Below, piece after piece: positions 32,578 through 40,469 of a stretch of DNA of 64,000 nt. The stretch lies in contig WOUS01000001.1 of NCBI GenBank assembly GCA_009772985.1, positions 248,001 through 312,000 of the forward strand, read 5' to 3'. The DNA is from Anaerolineaceae bacterium. Lineage in GTDB: Bacteria; Chloroflexota; Anaerolineae; Anaerolineales; Villigracilaceae. A program made the position numbers and the translations under genes. Numbering within the stretch: position 1 is the stretch's first letter; every line of letters begins with the position of its first letter. The notes beneath the pieces are model-generated. The model was not told the DNA's origin. It made no database searches and worked only from the letters and a program-made list of their open reading frames with translations.

Positions 32578-32680
32578 TAAACCACAGATGGACACAGATG
32601 AACACAGATATTTGGGTAAAGAAATCGGGACGACTTTCGCCATCCCGACTGTACACTGTTCACTGTTTACTGTACACTGA
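32578..32680. repeat. ACCACAGATGGAC and ACTGTTTACTGTACACTG word repeats
   Basis: Two runs of periodic words (about 32580-32610 and 32650-32682) fill the gap between the DinB-like and aminotransferase genes. Confidence 0.55.
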
Positions 32681-32682
32681 CC

Positions 32683-33861
32683 CTACCCGTGCCTGCTCAT
32701 GAACTTTTCCATCCGCCGCAGGGCTTCTTCGATTTTCTCATACGCGGTGGCATACGAACAGCGCACGAATCCCTCGCCGCCCGCGCCGAAAGCGCTGCCC
32801 GGCACGACGGCCACGTGTTCTTCCTTGAGGAGTTTCTCGGCGAAGGCTTCATCGTCCATGCCGGAGGCGGAAATCTTGGGGAAAGCGTAGAACGCGCCCT
32901 TTGGCTCGAAGGTGGTCAGGCCGAGTTTGTTCAGCCCGCCGACGATGAGCCTGCGCCGCCGGTCGTACTCGGCCACCATCTCCTGCACGTATTTTTCGCC
33001 GTTCGTCAGCGCTTCCAGCGCGGCATCCTGGGCGGTGGTCGGCGCGGACATGATGGTGTACTGGTGGACGCGCAGCATCCCCTTGATGAGTTCCGCCGGG
33101 CCGCAGGCGTAGCCGATGCGCCAGCCGGTCATCGCATACGCCTTCGACAGTCCGCCCAGCAGGACGGTGCGCTTCCTGACCTCCTCGCCCAGCGCCGGGA
33201 CGCAGACATGCTCGAAGTCGTAGACCAGCCGGTCGTAGATCTCGTCCGAGACGATGAGCAGGTTGTGCTCGATGGCGATCTCGGCGACCCGGCTCAAGGT
33301 CCCGCGCGCCGCGACCGCCCCGGTGGGATTGCTCGGGTAGCCGACAAAGATGGCCTTCGTCCGCGGTGTGATGGCGGCGCGGACGTGCTCCGGGTCCAGT
33401 TGGAAGTTGTCCTCCATCCGGCTGGGAATCTCGACCGGCACGCCGCCCGCCAGGATGACCTCGGCCTGGTACGAGACGAAGCACGGGGTGGGGATGATGA
33501 CTTCGTCGCCGGGGTCGAGGATGGCGGTGAAGGTCAGGTAGAGCGCCTCCGAAACGCCGACGGTCAGGATGATCTCGCTGGCCGGGTCGTAGGAGATGCC
33601 GTACGATTTTTTCAGGTTGTCGGCCACCGCCCGGCGCACTTCCAGTTTTCCGGAGTTGGATGTGTAGTGCGTCTCGCCGGCTTGCAGCGAGCGGATGCCG
33701 GCCTCAAGGATGGATTTGGGCGTGGTGAAATCCGGCTCGCCGATGCCGAGCGAGATAACGTCTTTCATCGTGGCGGCGATATCGAAAAACTTGCGGATGC
33801 CGGAGGGCTTCAGCCCGGCCACGCGCTGCGAGAGGTAATGCACGTCTGAGATTTCCTGCAT
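32683..33861 (-). CDS. Class I/II PLP-dependent aminotransferase
   Basis: 392 residues. Fold-type I aminotransferase of the aspartate/aromatic group: ISLGIGEPDFTTP, YPSNPTGAV, SDEIYDRLVYD, PLP lysine K240 in GGLSKAYAMTGWRIGY, and the arginine in FVRCSYAT for the substrate carboxylate. The substrate cannot be fixed from sequence. It is followed upstream (1 bp) by the small protein gene at 33862, so they share a transcript. Confidence 0.92.
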   Translation of the reverse strand: MQEISDVHYLSQRVAGLKPSGIRKFFDIAATMKDVISLGIGEPDFTTPKSILEAGIRSLQAGETHYTSNSGKLEVRRAVADNLKKSYGISYDPASEIILTVGVSEALYLTFTAILDPGDEVIIPTPCFVSYQAEVILAGGVPVEIPSRMEDNFQLDPEHVRAAITPRTKAIFVGYPSNPTGAVAARGTLSRVAEIAIEHNLLIVSDEIYDRLVYDFEHVCVPALGEEVRKRTVLLGGLSKAYAMTGWRIGYACGPAELIKGMLRVHQYTIMSAPTTAQDAALEALTNGEKYVQEMVAEYDRRRRLIVGGLNKLGLTTFEPKGAFYAFPKISASGMDDEAFAEKLLKEEHVAVVPGSAFGAGGEGFVRCSYATAYEKIEEALRRMEKFMSRHG

Positions 33862-34080
33862 CTATTTCTCCTGAACAGGTTGGATTTGCCAATCGTTCTC
33901 GGCTTCGCGGTAAACAAGGTCGAAGACGCGCAGGCCGCGGGTCCGCACCCGAAAGCAGCGTTCGCCGGGTGTGCGCCAGGCGGCCAGGATTTCGTCAATC
34001 TCCAGCCGCTGGCCGTCCCAGGTGAGAGCGACGGGCTTTTCCGCGTACGTGAAACCGGAATGGCATTCGACGCTGTCCAT
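33862..34080 (-). CDS. Small uncharacterised protein
   Basis: 72 residues if it starts at the ATG at 34080; the frame runs to 34113 but that part overlaps a palindromic repeat. Beta-rich: YAEKPVALTWDGQRLEIDEI, then RCFRVRTRGLRVFDLVYREA. I do not recognise it with confidence; the layout resembles small DUF6504-like proteins. It ends 1 bp before the aminotransferase ATG, so coupling is likely. Confidence 0.55.
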   Translation of the reverse strand: MDSVECHSGFTYAEKPVALTWDGQRLEIDEILAAWRTPGERCFRVRTRGLRVFDLVYREAENDWQIQPVQEK

Positions 34081-34104
34081 TGTAGGGCAATCCCGTAGAA
34101 ATTT

Positions 34105-34131
34105 GTAGGACAAGATGTCATCTTGTCCTAC
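34105..34131. repeat. 27-nt palindrome with GTAGG/CCTAC ends
   Basis: Core ACAAGATG/CATCTTGT; complementarity extends a further four bases on both sides (34101-34135). It lies between two minus-strand genes. Confidence 0.85.
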
Positions 34132-34148
34132 AAATGAAAGGCACTATT

Positions 34149-35177
34149 TCAGGATACCGAACTATTGTCGCCGACGTTGAGGGTCAGCGGCGGATCGTCG
34201 GCGGAGCGTCCCTGGACCCAGGCCTGCCGGCCGATAAACGAGCCTTTCAAGGCGGCGGCATTCACCGTTACCCCGGCCTCGAGGATGGAGTTTTCGATCC
34301 GGCTGTCGGCGATGACGCACTCCGCGCCGATGGAGACGTGCGGCCCGATGACCGAATCTGAGATCTCGGCGGTCGCGTGGATGAAAACCGGCGGCAGAAT
34401 TTGTACGTTGCCGCCTTTTACGTCTTGCGGGTTGCTCTCGCGCCCGTGCTCGAGCAGGTAGCGGTTGGTCTCCAGCGTGGCCTGGATGGTGCCGGTGTCC
34501 AGCCAGACGGCCACGTTCTGCGTGCGCATTTTCAGTCCGCGCTCGATCATGATGTTGATGGTGTCGGTGAGGAAGTATTCGCCCTTGAGCGAGGTTCCGC
34601 GCCGGAACTGTTCCTCGATGGCCGAGAGCAAATTTTCGGCTTGTCTAAAATAGTAGCACCCGACAACAGCGAGATTATTTTCCTTTGTCTGCGGCTTCTC
34701 GACGAGACGCGTGACCAGGCCGCCGGGTCCGACCTCGGCCACGCCGAAGCGGCGCGGGTCCGGCACCGGTTTGACCCAGGCCACCGCGTCCATTTTTTCA
34801 CCGGCGAGGAAGGAGAAGTCGGTCTCGATGAGCGTGTCGGAGAAACAAACCAGCAGCGGACCGGTCAGGTGTTCGCGGGCGAGCCACAGAGCGTCGGCCT
34901 GGCCTTTCATCACCGGCTGGAGCACGTAACTGACTTTAAGTTGTGGGTAATGCTCCTGCATGAAGGGCGGAATCTGCGTCTCGCCCAGGCCGGGGCTGTA
35001 GATGATAACGTACTCGGCAGGCATCCGCTCCGGGATGGTGTGGAAGGTGTCGAGCAGGTGGTCGAGGGCGGTCCGGCCGGCCACGCTGATGAGCGGCTTG
35101 GGCTTGGACCAGGTCTGGGGCCTCATGCGGGTGGCCCAGCCGGCGGTGGGGATGACGATTTTCAAGGTTTCGGTCAT
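34149..35177 (-). CDS. NDP-sugar pyrophosphorylase-like nucleotidyltransferase
   Basis: 342 residues. N-terminal nucleotidyltransferase domain with signature PTAGWATRMRPQTWSKPKPL, substrate loops FSDTLIE and GEYFLTDTINIMI, and a C-terminal short left-handed beta-helix of hexapeptide repeats (VFIHATAEISDSVIGPHVSI). Activates a sugar-1-phosphate with an NTP; the sugar and base are unknown (glucose-1-phosphate thymidylyl/uridylyl-type is likely). No glycan gene cluster is around it. Confidence 0.85.
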   Translation of the reverse strand: MTETLKIVIPTAGWATRMRPQTWSKPKPLISVAGRTALDHLLDTFHTIPERMPAEYVIIYSPGLGETQIPPFMQEHYPQLKVSYVLQPVMKGQADALWLAREHLTGPLLVCFSDTLIETDFSFLAGEKMDAVAWVKPVPDPRRFGVAEVGPGGLVTRLVEKPQTKENNLAVVGCYYFRQAENLLSAIEEQFRRGTSLKGEYFLTDTINIMIERGLKMRTQNVAVWLDTGTIQATLETNRYLLEHGRESNPQDVKGGNVQILPPVFIHATAEISDSVIGPHVSIGAECVIADSRIENSILEAGVTVNAAALKGSFIGRQAWVQGRSADDPPLTLNVGDNSSVS

Positions 35178-35233
35178 GGCTCTATTTTACCCTTACTCGC
35201 TTTGCGGGGGGGCTTAGTCCCCGGTGAGCAGCG

Positions 35234-35797
35234 CTATCGGTAGAAGATCAACCCGATGACGGCGGTCGCCAGCACCAGCCAGATGGGGCTGATTGTGGTG
35301 AAGGTCAGGATGCCGAACGTGACAAGGGCGATCAGCCACTTGTCCCAGCCGTGGGTGAGCGATTTGCCCAGCCCCAGTTTGTCCACATCGAAGATGGTGA
35401 CGGCCATCTGGTAGGCGGTCCAGGCCAGCAGGCCGACCACGAACGGGCGCACGCCCTGGATGGCGGCCTTGACGTACAGGTTGTCCTTGAACGTGAAGAA
35501 GACGGTGATGAGGACGAGCATCAACAGGGTGGCCGGGACGACGGTCCCGATGACGGCTGTGACCGCGCCGGGCCAGCCCGCCAGTTTGTAACCGACAAAG
35601 GCCGAGGCCTGCGGCGCGGTCGGCCCCGGCAGGGCGTTGCTCAAGGCTACGCCGTCAGCAAACTCCTCCGGCGTGACCCAGCCGGCGGCCACCACCTCGC
35701 GCTGCATCAGGCCGAGCGAGGCCGGGCCGCCGCCCCACGAGAACATGGCAACCTTGGTAAAAAGCCAGAAAATCTGCCAGAGAAGTTTCCAGTCCAT
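35234..35797 (-). CDS. Single-domain chromate-transporter-family protein
   Basis: 187 residues, about five or six membrane helices. It has the CHR hallmarks FSWGGGPASLGLMQREVV and ALPGPTAPQASAFVGY. Short CHR proteins normally act as pairs encoded side by side; here only one half is present. Whether chromate is the substrate is unknown. GGAGG before the ATG at 35797. Confidence 0.82.
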   Translation of the reverse strand: MDWKLLWQIFWLFTKVAMFSWGGGPASLGLMQREVVAAGWVTPEEFADGVALSNALPGPTAPQASAFVGYKLAGWPGAVTAVIGTVVPATLLMLVLITVFFTFKDNLYVKAAIQGVRPFVVGLLAWTAYQMAVTIFDVDKLGLGKSLTHGWDKWLIALVTFGILTFTTISPIWLVLATAVIGLIFYR

Positions 35798-35807
35798 CGT
35801 TCCTCCG

Positions 35808-35879
35808 AACGCAGGGGCGGGGTTTATCCCCGCCCAAAAAGGGCGACCATATCATCCTCGAAGAGGACAAGGGTCGCCC
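35808..35879. repeat. GCAGGGGCGG / GGGTCGCCCCTAC palindromic repeat
   Basis: Two nested palindromes (GGGCGGGGTTTATCCCCGCCC, and GGGCGACC with GGTCGCCC) between the CHR and peptidase genes; relative of the GTAGG-ended family. Confidence 0.6.
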
Positions 35880-37595
35880 CTACAATTTGGATTCCAATTC
35901 CACGACCACCTCTTCCATCAAATCCACCGCTTTCTTGACCGTCGGCACGTCGAAACCGAATTTCGCCCCGGCGGTCTGGAAGAGTTCGGGCAGGGTCACC
36001 ATGCCGCCCAGCGAGAGCGCCTTGCGGTAGGCGGCCACGGCGGCGCTCTGGTCCCTGCGGGCGTTGCCGAAGATCTGCACCGCGCCCAGTTGCGCCAGGC
36101 CGTATTCCACGTAATAGAAGGGTACCTGGTGGATGTGCAGTTTGCGCTGCCAGCCGGTATTCTTGACGGTTTCCATTCCGGAGTAGTCCACGCCGGGGAT
36201 GAAGCGGTCCCACAGTTCGCCCCATTTGGCATCGCAGGCGCGCGGGTCCGCACCCGCCTTCGGGTTCTCGTAGACCCACTGCTGGAACGAGTCCACCGTC
36301 GCCATGAAGGGCCAGAACAGGAGCATGCCTTCCAGGTGTTCGATGCGGGCGCGCGCCATCTCCGATTCAGAGTAGAACTCGGTCAGGTAAGGCGCGGCCA
36401 GTAGTTCCATGCCCATCGAGGCCACTTCGGCAAACTCCATCGGCACGGCCAGTTGCTGGATATAGGGAACCTTCGCCGTCTCGAACACGTGGAAGGCGTG
36501 GCCGGATTCGTGCAGGGTGGTCATCACGTCATCGTGAGTGCCCACCGCGTTGACAAAAATGAACGGCTTGCGGATGGATGTGTACGAGGTGCAGTACGCG
36601 CCGGGGGCCTTGTTCTTGCGGTTGTCGAGGTCGTTCAGGCCTTCGGCCAGGATCGTGTCGAAATAGCCGCCCAGCGCCGGGTCCACTTTGTGGAAGATGG
36701 CCGAGGTCCTGGATTTGAGTTCGTCAATCGTGGCGAACGGTTTCAGGACCGGCGCGCTGGCCGCGAGGGTGGGACGCCCGTACCAGCCGTCCACCAGGTC
36801 CCACGGGCGGAGCGCATCCAGACCGAGGGCCTGCTGCCGTTTTTTATAGATCCGCGTCGCCGCTGGGACGACCACCTTCTCGATGGCGTCGGCGAAGGAC
36901 TTGCAGTCTTCGGGGGTGTAGTCGAAGCGCAGTTTCTGCGTCCAGGTGTATTCGCGATAGGACGGTTTCCCGGCATTTTTGGCGATGCGGGCGCGCACGT
37001 CCATGAATTTGACCCACAGGTCGTTGATGGCTTCCACGTCATCGAGTTGGCGCTTGGCTTTGGCCTGCCAGGCCTTTTCGCGTTTGGCGCGGTCGGGCTG
37101 CTGGAAGTTCATGGCGAGACGGGTGAGGGTGATCTCCTCGCCTTCCCATTTGACCGTCTGCGCGCCGTAGATCTTGTCGTACTCGATGGCGAGCTTCTTC
37201 TCATCGGAGAGCAGCGGCAGGTTGGACTCGCGGAACAGGTCGGCTTCGGCGCGCATGTTGCGCAGCGGGATTTCGAAGCCTTTGGGTTCCAGTTTGCTGG
37301 CGAGCAGTTTTTCTTTCAGTTTCTGCTCGGCGGCCATGGCGTGGGGGAAGATGCCGTCGAGGAACTGGTTCATGCGCGCGTCGGCTTCCTTGTCGGCAGT
37401 GTTGATGGACGTGGCAACGGCGAGGCGGGAGTACATCTCGTCCAATTTTTCGCCGAGACGCGTCCAGTCGGTGAGCCATTCGTCCACGCGGTCGGCGGTC
37501 AGCGGGCGGGAGGCGAGGTCGTTGTAATGCGGCTCGATCTCAGGCCAGGTCCAGGCGATGAGGGTTTCAGGGGTGGAGGGGAGGTTTTTGAGCAT
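35880..37595 (-). CDS. pepF: M3-family oligoendopeptidase
   Basis: 571 residues. Zinc motif HESGH (362-366) in TTLHESGHAFHVFE, third ligand in the downstream helix EVASMGMELLAAPY. Length and sequence match the PepF/M3B group, which cuts short peptides in the cytoplasm. Ribosome binding site AAAGGA before the ATG. Monocistronic. Confidence 0.92.
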   Translation of the reverse strand: MLKNLPSTPETLIAWTWPEIEPHYNDLASRPLTADRVDEWLTDWTRLGEKLDEMYSRLAVATSINTADKEADARMNQFLDGIFPHAMAAEQKLKEKLLASKLEPKGFEIPLRNMRAEADLFRESNLPLLSDEKKLAIEYDKIYGAQTVKWEGEEITLTRLAMNFQQPDRAKREKAWQAKAKRQLDDVEAINDLWVKFMDVRARIAKNAGKPSYREYTWTQKLRFDYTPEDCKSFADAIEKVVVPAATRIYKKRQQALGLDALRPWDLVDGWYGRPTLAASAPVLKPFATIDELKSRTSAIFHKVDPALGGYFDTILAEGLNDLDNRKNKAPGAYCTSYTSIRKPFIFVNAVGTHDDVMTTLHESGHAFHVFETAKVPYIQQLAVPMEFAEVASMGMELLAAPYLTEFYSESEMARARIEHLEGMLLFWPFMATVDSFQQWVYENPKAGADPRACDAKWGELWDRFIPGVDYSGMETVKNTGWQRKLHIHQVPFYYVEYGLAQLGAVQIFGNARRDQSAAVAAYRKALSLGGMVTLPELFQTAGAKFGFDVPTVKKAVDLMEEVVVELESKL

Positions 37596-37619
37596 AAGAG
37601 TCCTTTCGTTTTTAGGGAG

Positions 37620-37700
37620 GGGTGAGTAGTTACTGGTGAATAGTTATCGGTGAATAGTGGTCAGGAATATTGCGAGTCATTACCATTCACCATTCACTAC
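37620..37700. repeat. GGTGAATAGT word repeat hairpin
   Basis: TACTGGTGAATAGTTATCGG on one side and mirrored ACCATTCACCATTCACTACT on the other, between pepF and pcrA. Confidence 0.6.
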
Positions 37701-39881
37701 TCACTGTTTACTGATAATTTCTATTTTTGCCAGGCTTGCCACCATGCGCTTGATGCCGACGGACTCGAAGACCGCGTCCACGGTTTCGTCGTTGTCTTGC
37801 AGGCGGGCGTTGAGGACGATGCCGTCGCCCCAGATGGCGTGGCGGATTTTCATTCCGGCCCGGTACTGGGTATCTTTAACGGGGGCAGGCTTCGGGTCCG
37901 GGCGGAGCCAGGCGGGGGAGGCGGCGTGCCGGGCTTCACGGAACGAGCGTCCCGTCCGCGTTTTGCCGGAGAGCAGGTCAGCGGGGATGTCGTCCAGGTA
38001 ACGCGACGGGAGGGTGTCCTCGGCGTAACCGCGTCCGCCGCGGCGCAGGGCGCGCAGCAGGTACAGGCGGTCTTTGGCGCGGGTGATGCCCACGTAGAAC
38101 AGGCGGCGTTCTTCGTCCATGGCTTCGGGTTCGTCGAAGGAACGGCTGTGCGGCAGGATGCCGTCGTCGAGGCCGACGATGAAGACCGCGCCGAATTCGA
38201 GGCCTTTGGCGGCGTGCAGGGTGAGCAGGGTGGGGGCGTTCTTGCCCTCGGTCAGGGTGTCCTGGTCGGAGATGAGCGCCACGTCTTGCAGGAAGTCGTC
38301 CATCGTGCGGGTGGAGTATTCCAGCGTGAGCCGGCGCAGCTCTTCGACGTTTTCCCAGCGTTCGGCGCCTTCTTCCGTGCCGTCGTCAATGTATTCCTTG
38401 TAGTTGATGCTGGCGACGATGCGGTCGAACAACTCCGTGACCGTCGCGCGCGCCGCCTCGGCGCGCCAGTTCGACAGGAGCGCGCCGAAGTCGGAGAGCG
38501 GCAGGGCAGCGCGGCCGGTGAACTGCGGCCAGAGCGGGGAGGCGTCGCCGCGCGCCAGGTCCATGAGCGCCGCGCCCGGCGTCCGGTCCGCGCTGCGGGC
38601 GGCGGTGTGCAGCGCCAGGATGGTCTTGTCGCCGATGCCGCGCGGCGGCAGGTTGATGACCCGGTCGAGGGAAATTTCGTCGGCGGGGTTATGCACCAGC
38701 CGGAGATAAGCGATGATATCCTTGACTTCGCGCCGCCCGTAGAAGCGCTGCGCGCCGACCAGTCGGTAGGGAATCCGCGCTTGCAGGAAGGCCTCTTCCA
38801 GCAGGCGGGACTGGGCGTTGGTGCGGTACATCACGGCGCAGTCGCCCAGGTTGCAGGTCCGGGACGAAGCGAGGCCGACGATGGCATCCACCACGAAGGA
38901 GGCTTCGCCGTAGTCGTCGCCCGATTCGTAGAAGAAAATCTTTTCGCCCGCGCCGCGCTCGGTGAACAGGTTCTTGCGGCGGCGGTGCGGATTGCGGTCA
39001 ATCACGGCCATGGCCGCGTCGAGGATGTTCTGCCGCGAGCGGTAGTTCTGCTCGAGCAGGATGACCTGCGCCTCGGGGTAATCCTGCTCGAAGCGCTGGA
39101 CGTTGCGGTAGTCCGCGCCCCGCCAGCGGTACACACTTTGATCTGGATCCCCGACCACGAAGATGTTGCCGTGCGCCGATGCCAGGTGCTTCAATAATGT
39201 GTACTGCGCGAAGTTGGTGTCCTGGAACTCGTCCACCAGCACGTGGGTGAAACGCTGGGCGTATTTTTCGCGCACGGCGGGAAACTCGGACAGGAGGTGC
39301 GCCGTCCACAGCAGGAGGTCGTCGAAGTCAACGGCGTTGGAGGCTTTCAATAATTCCTGGTAACGTTTATAGACGCGTTTGACCACCTCGTCGCGGTAGG
39401 TCTGGACGGGGTAATCGTCGGGGAAGATGAGTTCGTTCTTGGCGCGCGAGATCGAGCCGTGGATGGACTGCGGACGATAGGTCTTCTCGTCCAGGTTCAT
39501 TTCACGCACGGCGTTCTTGGCCACGCGCAGCTGGTCGTCGGCGTCGAAGATGACGAAGTTGGATTCAAAGGGGAGATGTTCGGCCTCACGGCGCAGGAGT
39601 TTGGCGCAGGTGGAATGGAAGGTGCCCAGCCAGAGTCCTTCTGTGGGCAATTCCCCCAGCATTGTGCGGACGCGGTTTTCCATCTCCCGCGCCGCCTTGT
39701 TGGTGAACGTGACCGCCAGCATCTGCCAGGGACGTACGCCTTCGCTGGCGATGAGCCAGGCCACGCGCTGGGTCAGCACGCGCGTCTTCCCGGACCCGGG
39801 TCCGGCCAGCACCAAAACGGGTCCGGCGCCGGCCGTCACAGCCTGGCGCTGTTGGGGGTTGAGTTTGTCGAGGAAATCCAT
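37701..39881 (-). CDS. pcrA: UvrD/PcrA/Rep-family DNA helicase
   Basis: 726 residues. Walker A AGPGSGKT (26-33), DEFQDT, GDPDQSVYRWRGAD, QNYRSRQNI, LHAAKGLEF and the arginine-finger motif VGITRAKDRLYLL are present. The C-terminus has the Tudor-like fold of PcrA/UvrD (YRAGMKIRHAIWGDGIVL) that binds RNA polymerase in relatives. Repairs and unwinds DNA, clears RecA. No ribosome binding site is evident before 39881. Confidence 0.95.
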   Translation of the reverse strand: MDFLDKLNPQQRQAVTAGAGPVLVLAGPGSGKTRVLTQRVAWLIASEGVRPWQMLAVTFTNKAAREMENRVRTMLGELPTEGLWLGTFHSTCAKLLRREAEHLPFESNFVIFDADDQLRVAKNAVREMNLDEKTYRPQSIHGSISRAKNELIFPDDYPVQTYRDEVVKRVYKRYQELLKASNAVDFDDLLLWTAHLLSEFPAVREKYAQRFTHVLVDEFQDTNFAQYTLLKHLASAHGNIFVVGDPDQSVYRWRGADYRNVQRFEQDYPEAQVILLEQNYRSRQNILDAAMAVIDRNPHRRRKNLFTERGAGEKIFFYESGDDYGEASFVVDAIVGLASSRTCNLGDCAVMYRTNAQSRLLEEAFLQARIPYRLVGAQRFYGRREVKDIIAYLRLVHNPADEISLDRVINLPPRGIGDKTILALHTAARSADRTPGAALMDLARGDASPLWPQFTGRAALPLSDFGALLSNWRAEAARATVTELFDRIVASINYKEYIDDGTEEGAERWENVEELRRLTLEYSTRTMDDFLQDVALISDQDTLTEGKNAPTLLTLHAAKGLEFGAVFIVGLDDGILPHSRSFDEPEAMDEERRLFYVGITRAKDRLYLLRALRRGGRGYAEDTLPSRYLDDIPADLLSGKTRTGRSFREARHAASPAWLRPDPKPAPVKDTQYRAGMKIRHAIWGDGIVLNARLQDNDETVDAVFESVGIKRMVASLAKIEIISKQ

Positions 39882-39888
39882 GGGGAGA

Positions 39889-39961
39889 TGATCGAGAACA
39901 GATGATTAGAGAGTAGAGAGCAGGAGATGAACCGTTCTCTACTCTCTGTTCTCTTCTCTCT
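39889..39961. repeat. AGAGAACAGATGATTAGAGAG word repeat hairpin
   Basis: GAGAACAGATGATTAGAGAG followed by its mirror TTCTCTACTCTCTGTTCTCT, between pcrA and mscL. Confidence 0.65.
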
Positions 39962-40355
39962 AGAGTTGGGACGTGCAGTTCGGGCAGCGCGTCGCTTTGA
40001 TGGAAATGGTGGAGAAGCAGTGCGGGCATTCCTTGTTGGTCGGTTCCGCAGGGGAAGCCGCCGGAGCGGGTTTCTTGGTCTTATTGATCGCCTTGATCAT
40101 CAGGAAGATGACGATGGCGATGATGAGGAAGTCAATGATGTTATTGATGAAGAGGCCGTAGGCCACGGTGGCGCTGCCAAGCGTGAACGCCAGGCTGCTG
40201 AAATCAATCCCGCCGATGAGCAGGCCGATCAATGGCATGAGGATGTCGTTGACCAGCGAGGCGATGATCTTGCCGAACGCGCCGCCGATGATGACGCCCA
40301 CGGCCAGGTCCATGACGTTGCCGCGCATGACGAATGCTTTGAATTCCTTGAACAT
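39960..40355 (-). CDS. mscL: Large-conductance mechanosensitive channel with zinc-ribbon tail
   Basis: 131 residues. Canonical MscL head and first helix ([29 protein letters not shown]), second helix [18 protein letters not shown]. The usual charged C-terminal helix is replaced by an AP-rich linker and a zinc ribbon (C110, C113, C124, C127). The channel opens under osmotic downshock. GGAGG before the ATG. The zinc ribbon is unusual for the family. Confidence 0.93.
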   Translation of the reverse strand: MFKEFKAFVMRGNVMDLAVGVIIGGAFGKIIASLVNDILMPLIGLLIGGIDFSSLAFTLGSATVAYGLFINNIIDFLIIAIVIFLMIKAINKTKKPAPAASPAEPTNKECPHCFSTISIKATRCPNCTSQL

Positions 40356-40436
40356 ATCTTCCTCCTTGGGATGAGTGTGGCTCGATTGTACCGTCCCGGA
40401 ATAGGGATGTCAACGCGAAGGCGCGGGCGACTGTTG

Positions 40437-40442
40437 TATAAT
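40437..40442 (+). promoter_or_regulatory. -10 element of the first binding-protein gene
   Basis: TATAAT, 27 bp before the ATG at 40470; -35 region weak. Confidence 0.5.
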
Positions 40443-40469
40443 CAGGATACCAATTTCCTGGAGGCTGGA

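Noticed and set aside
39927-40469. Upstream extension of the first binding-protein gene
   Set aside because: It would overlap mscL in antisense and place the lipoprotein signal in the middle of the protein; the ATG at 40470 has a ribosome binding site.
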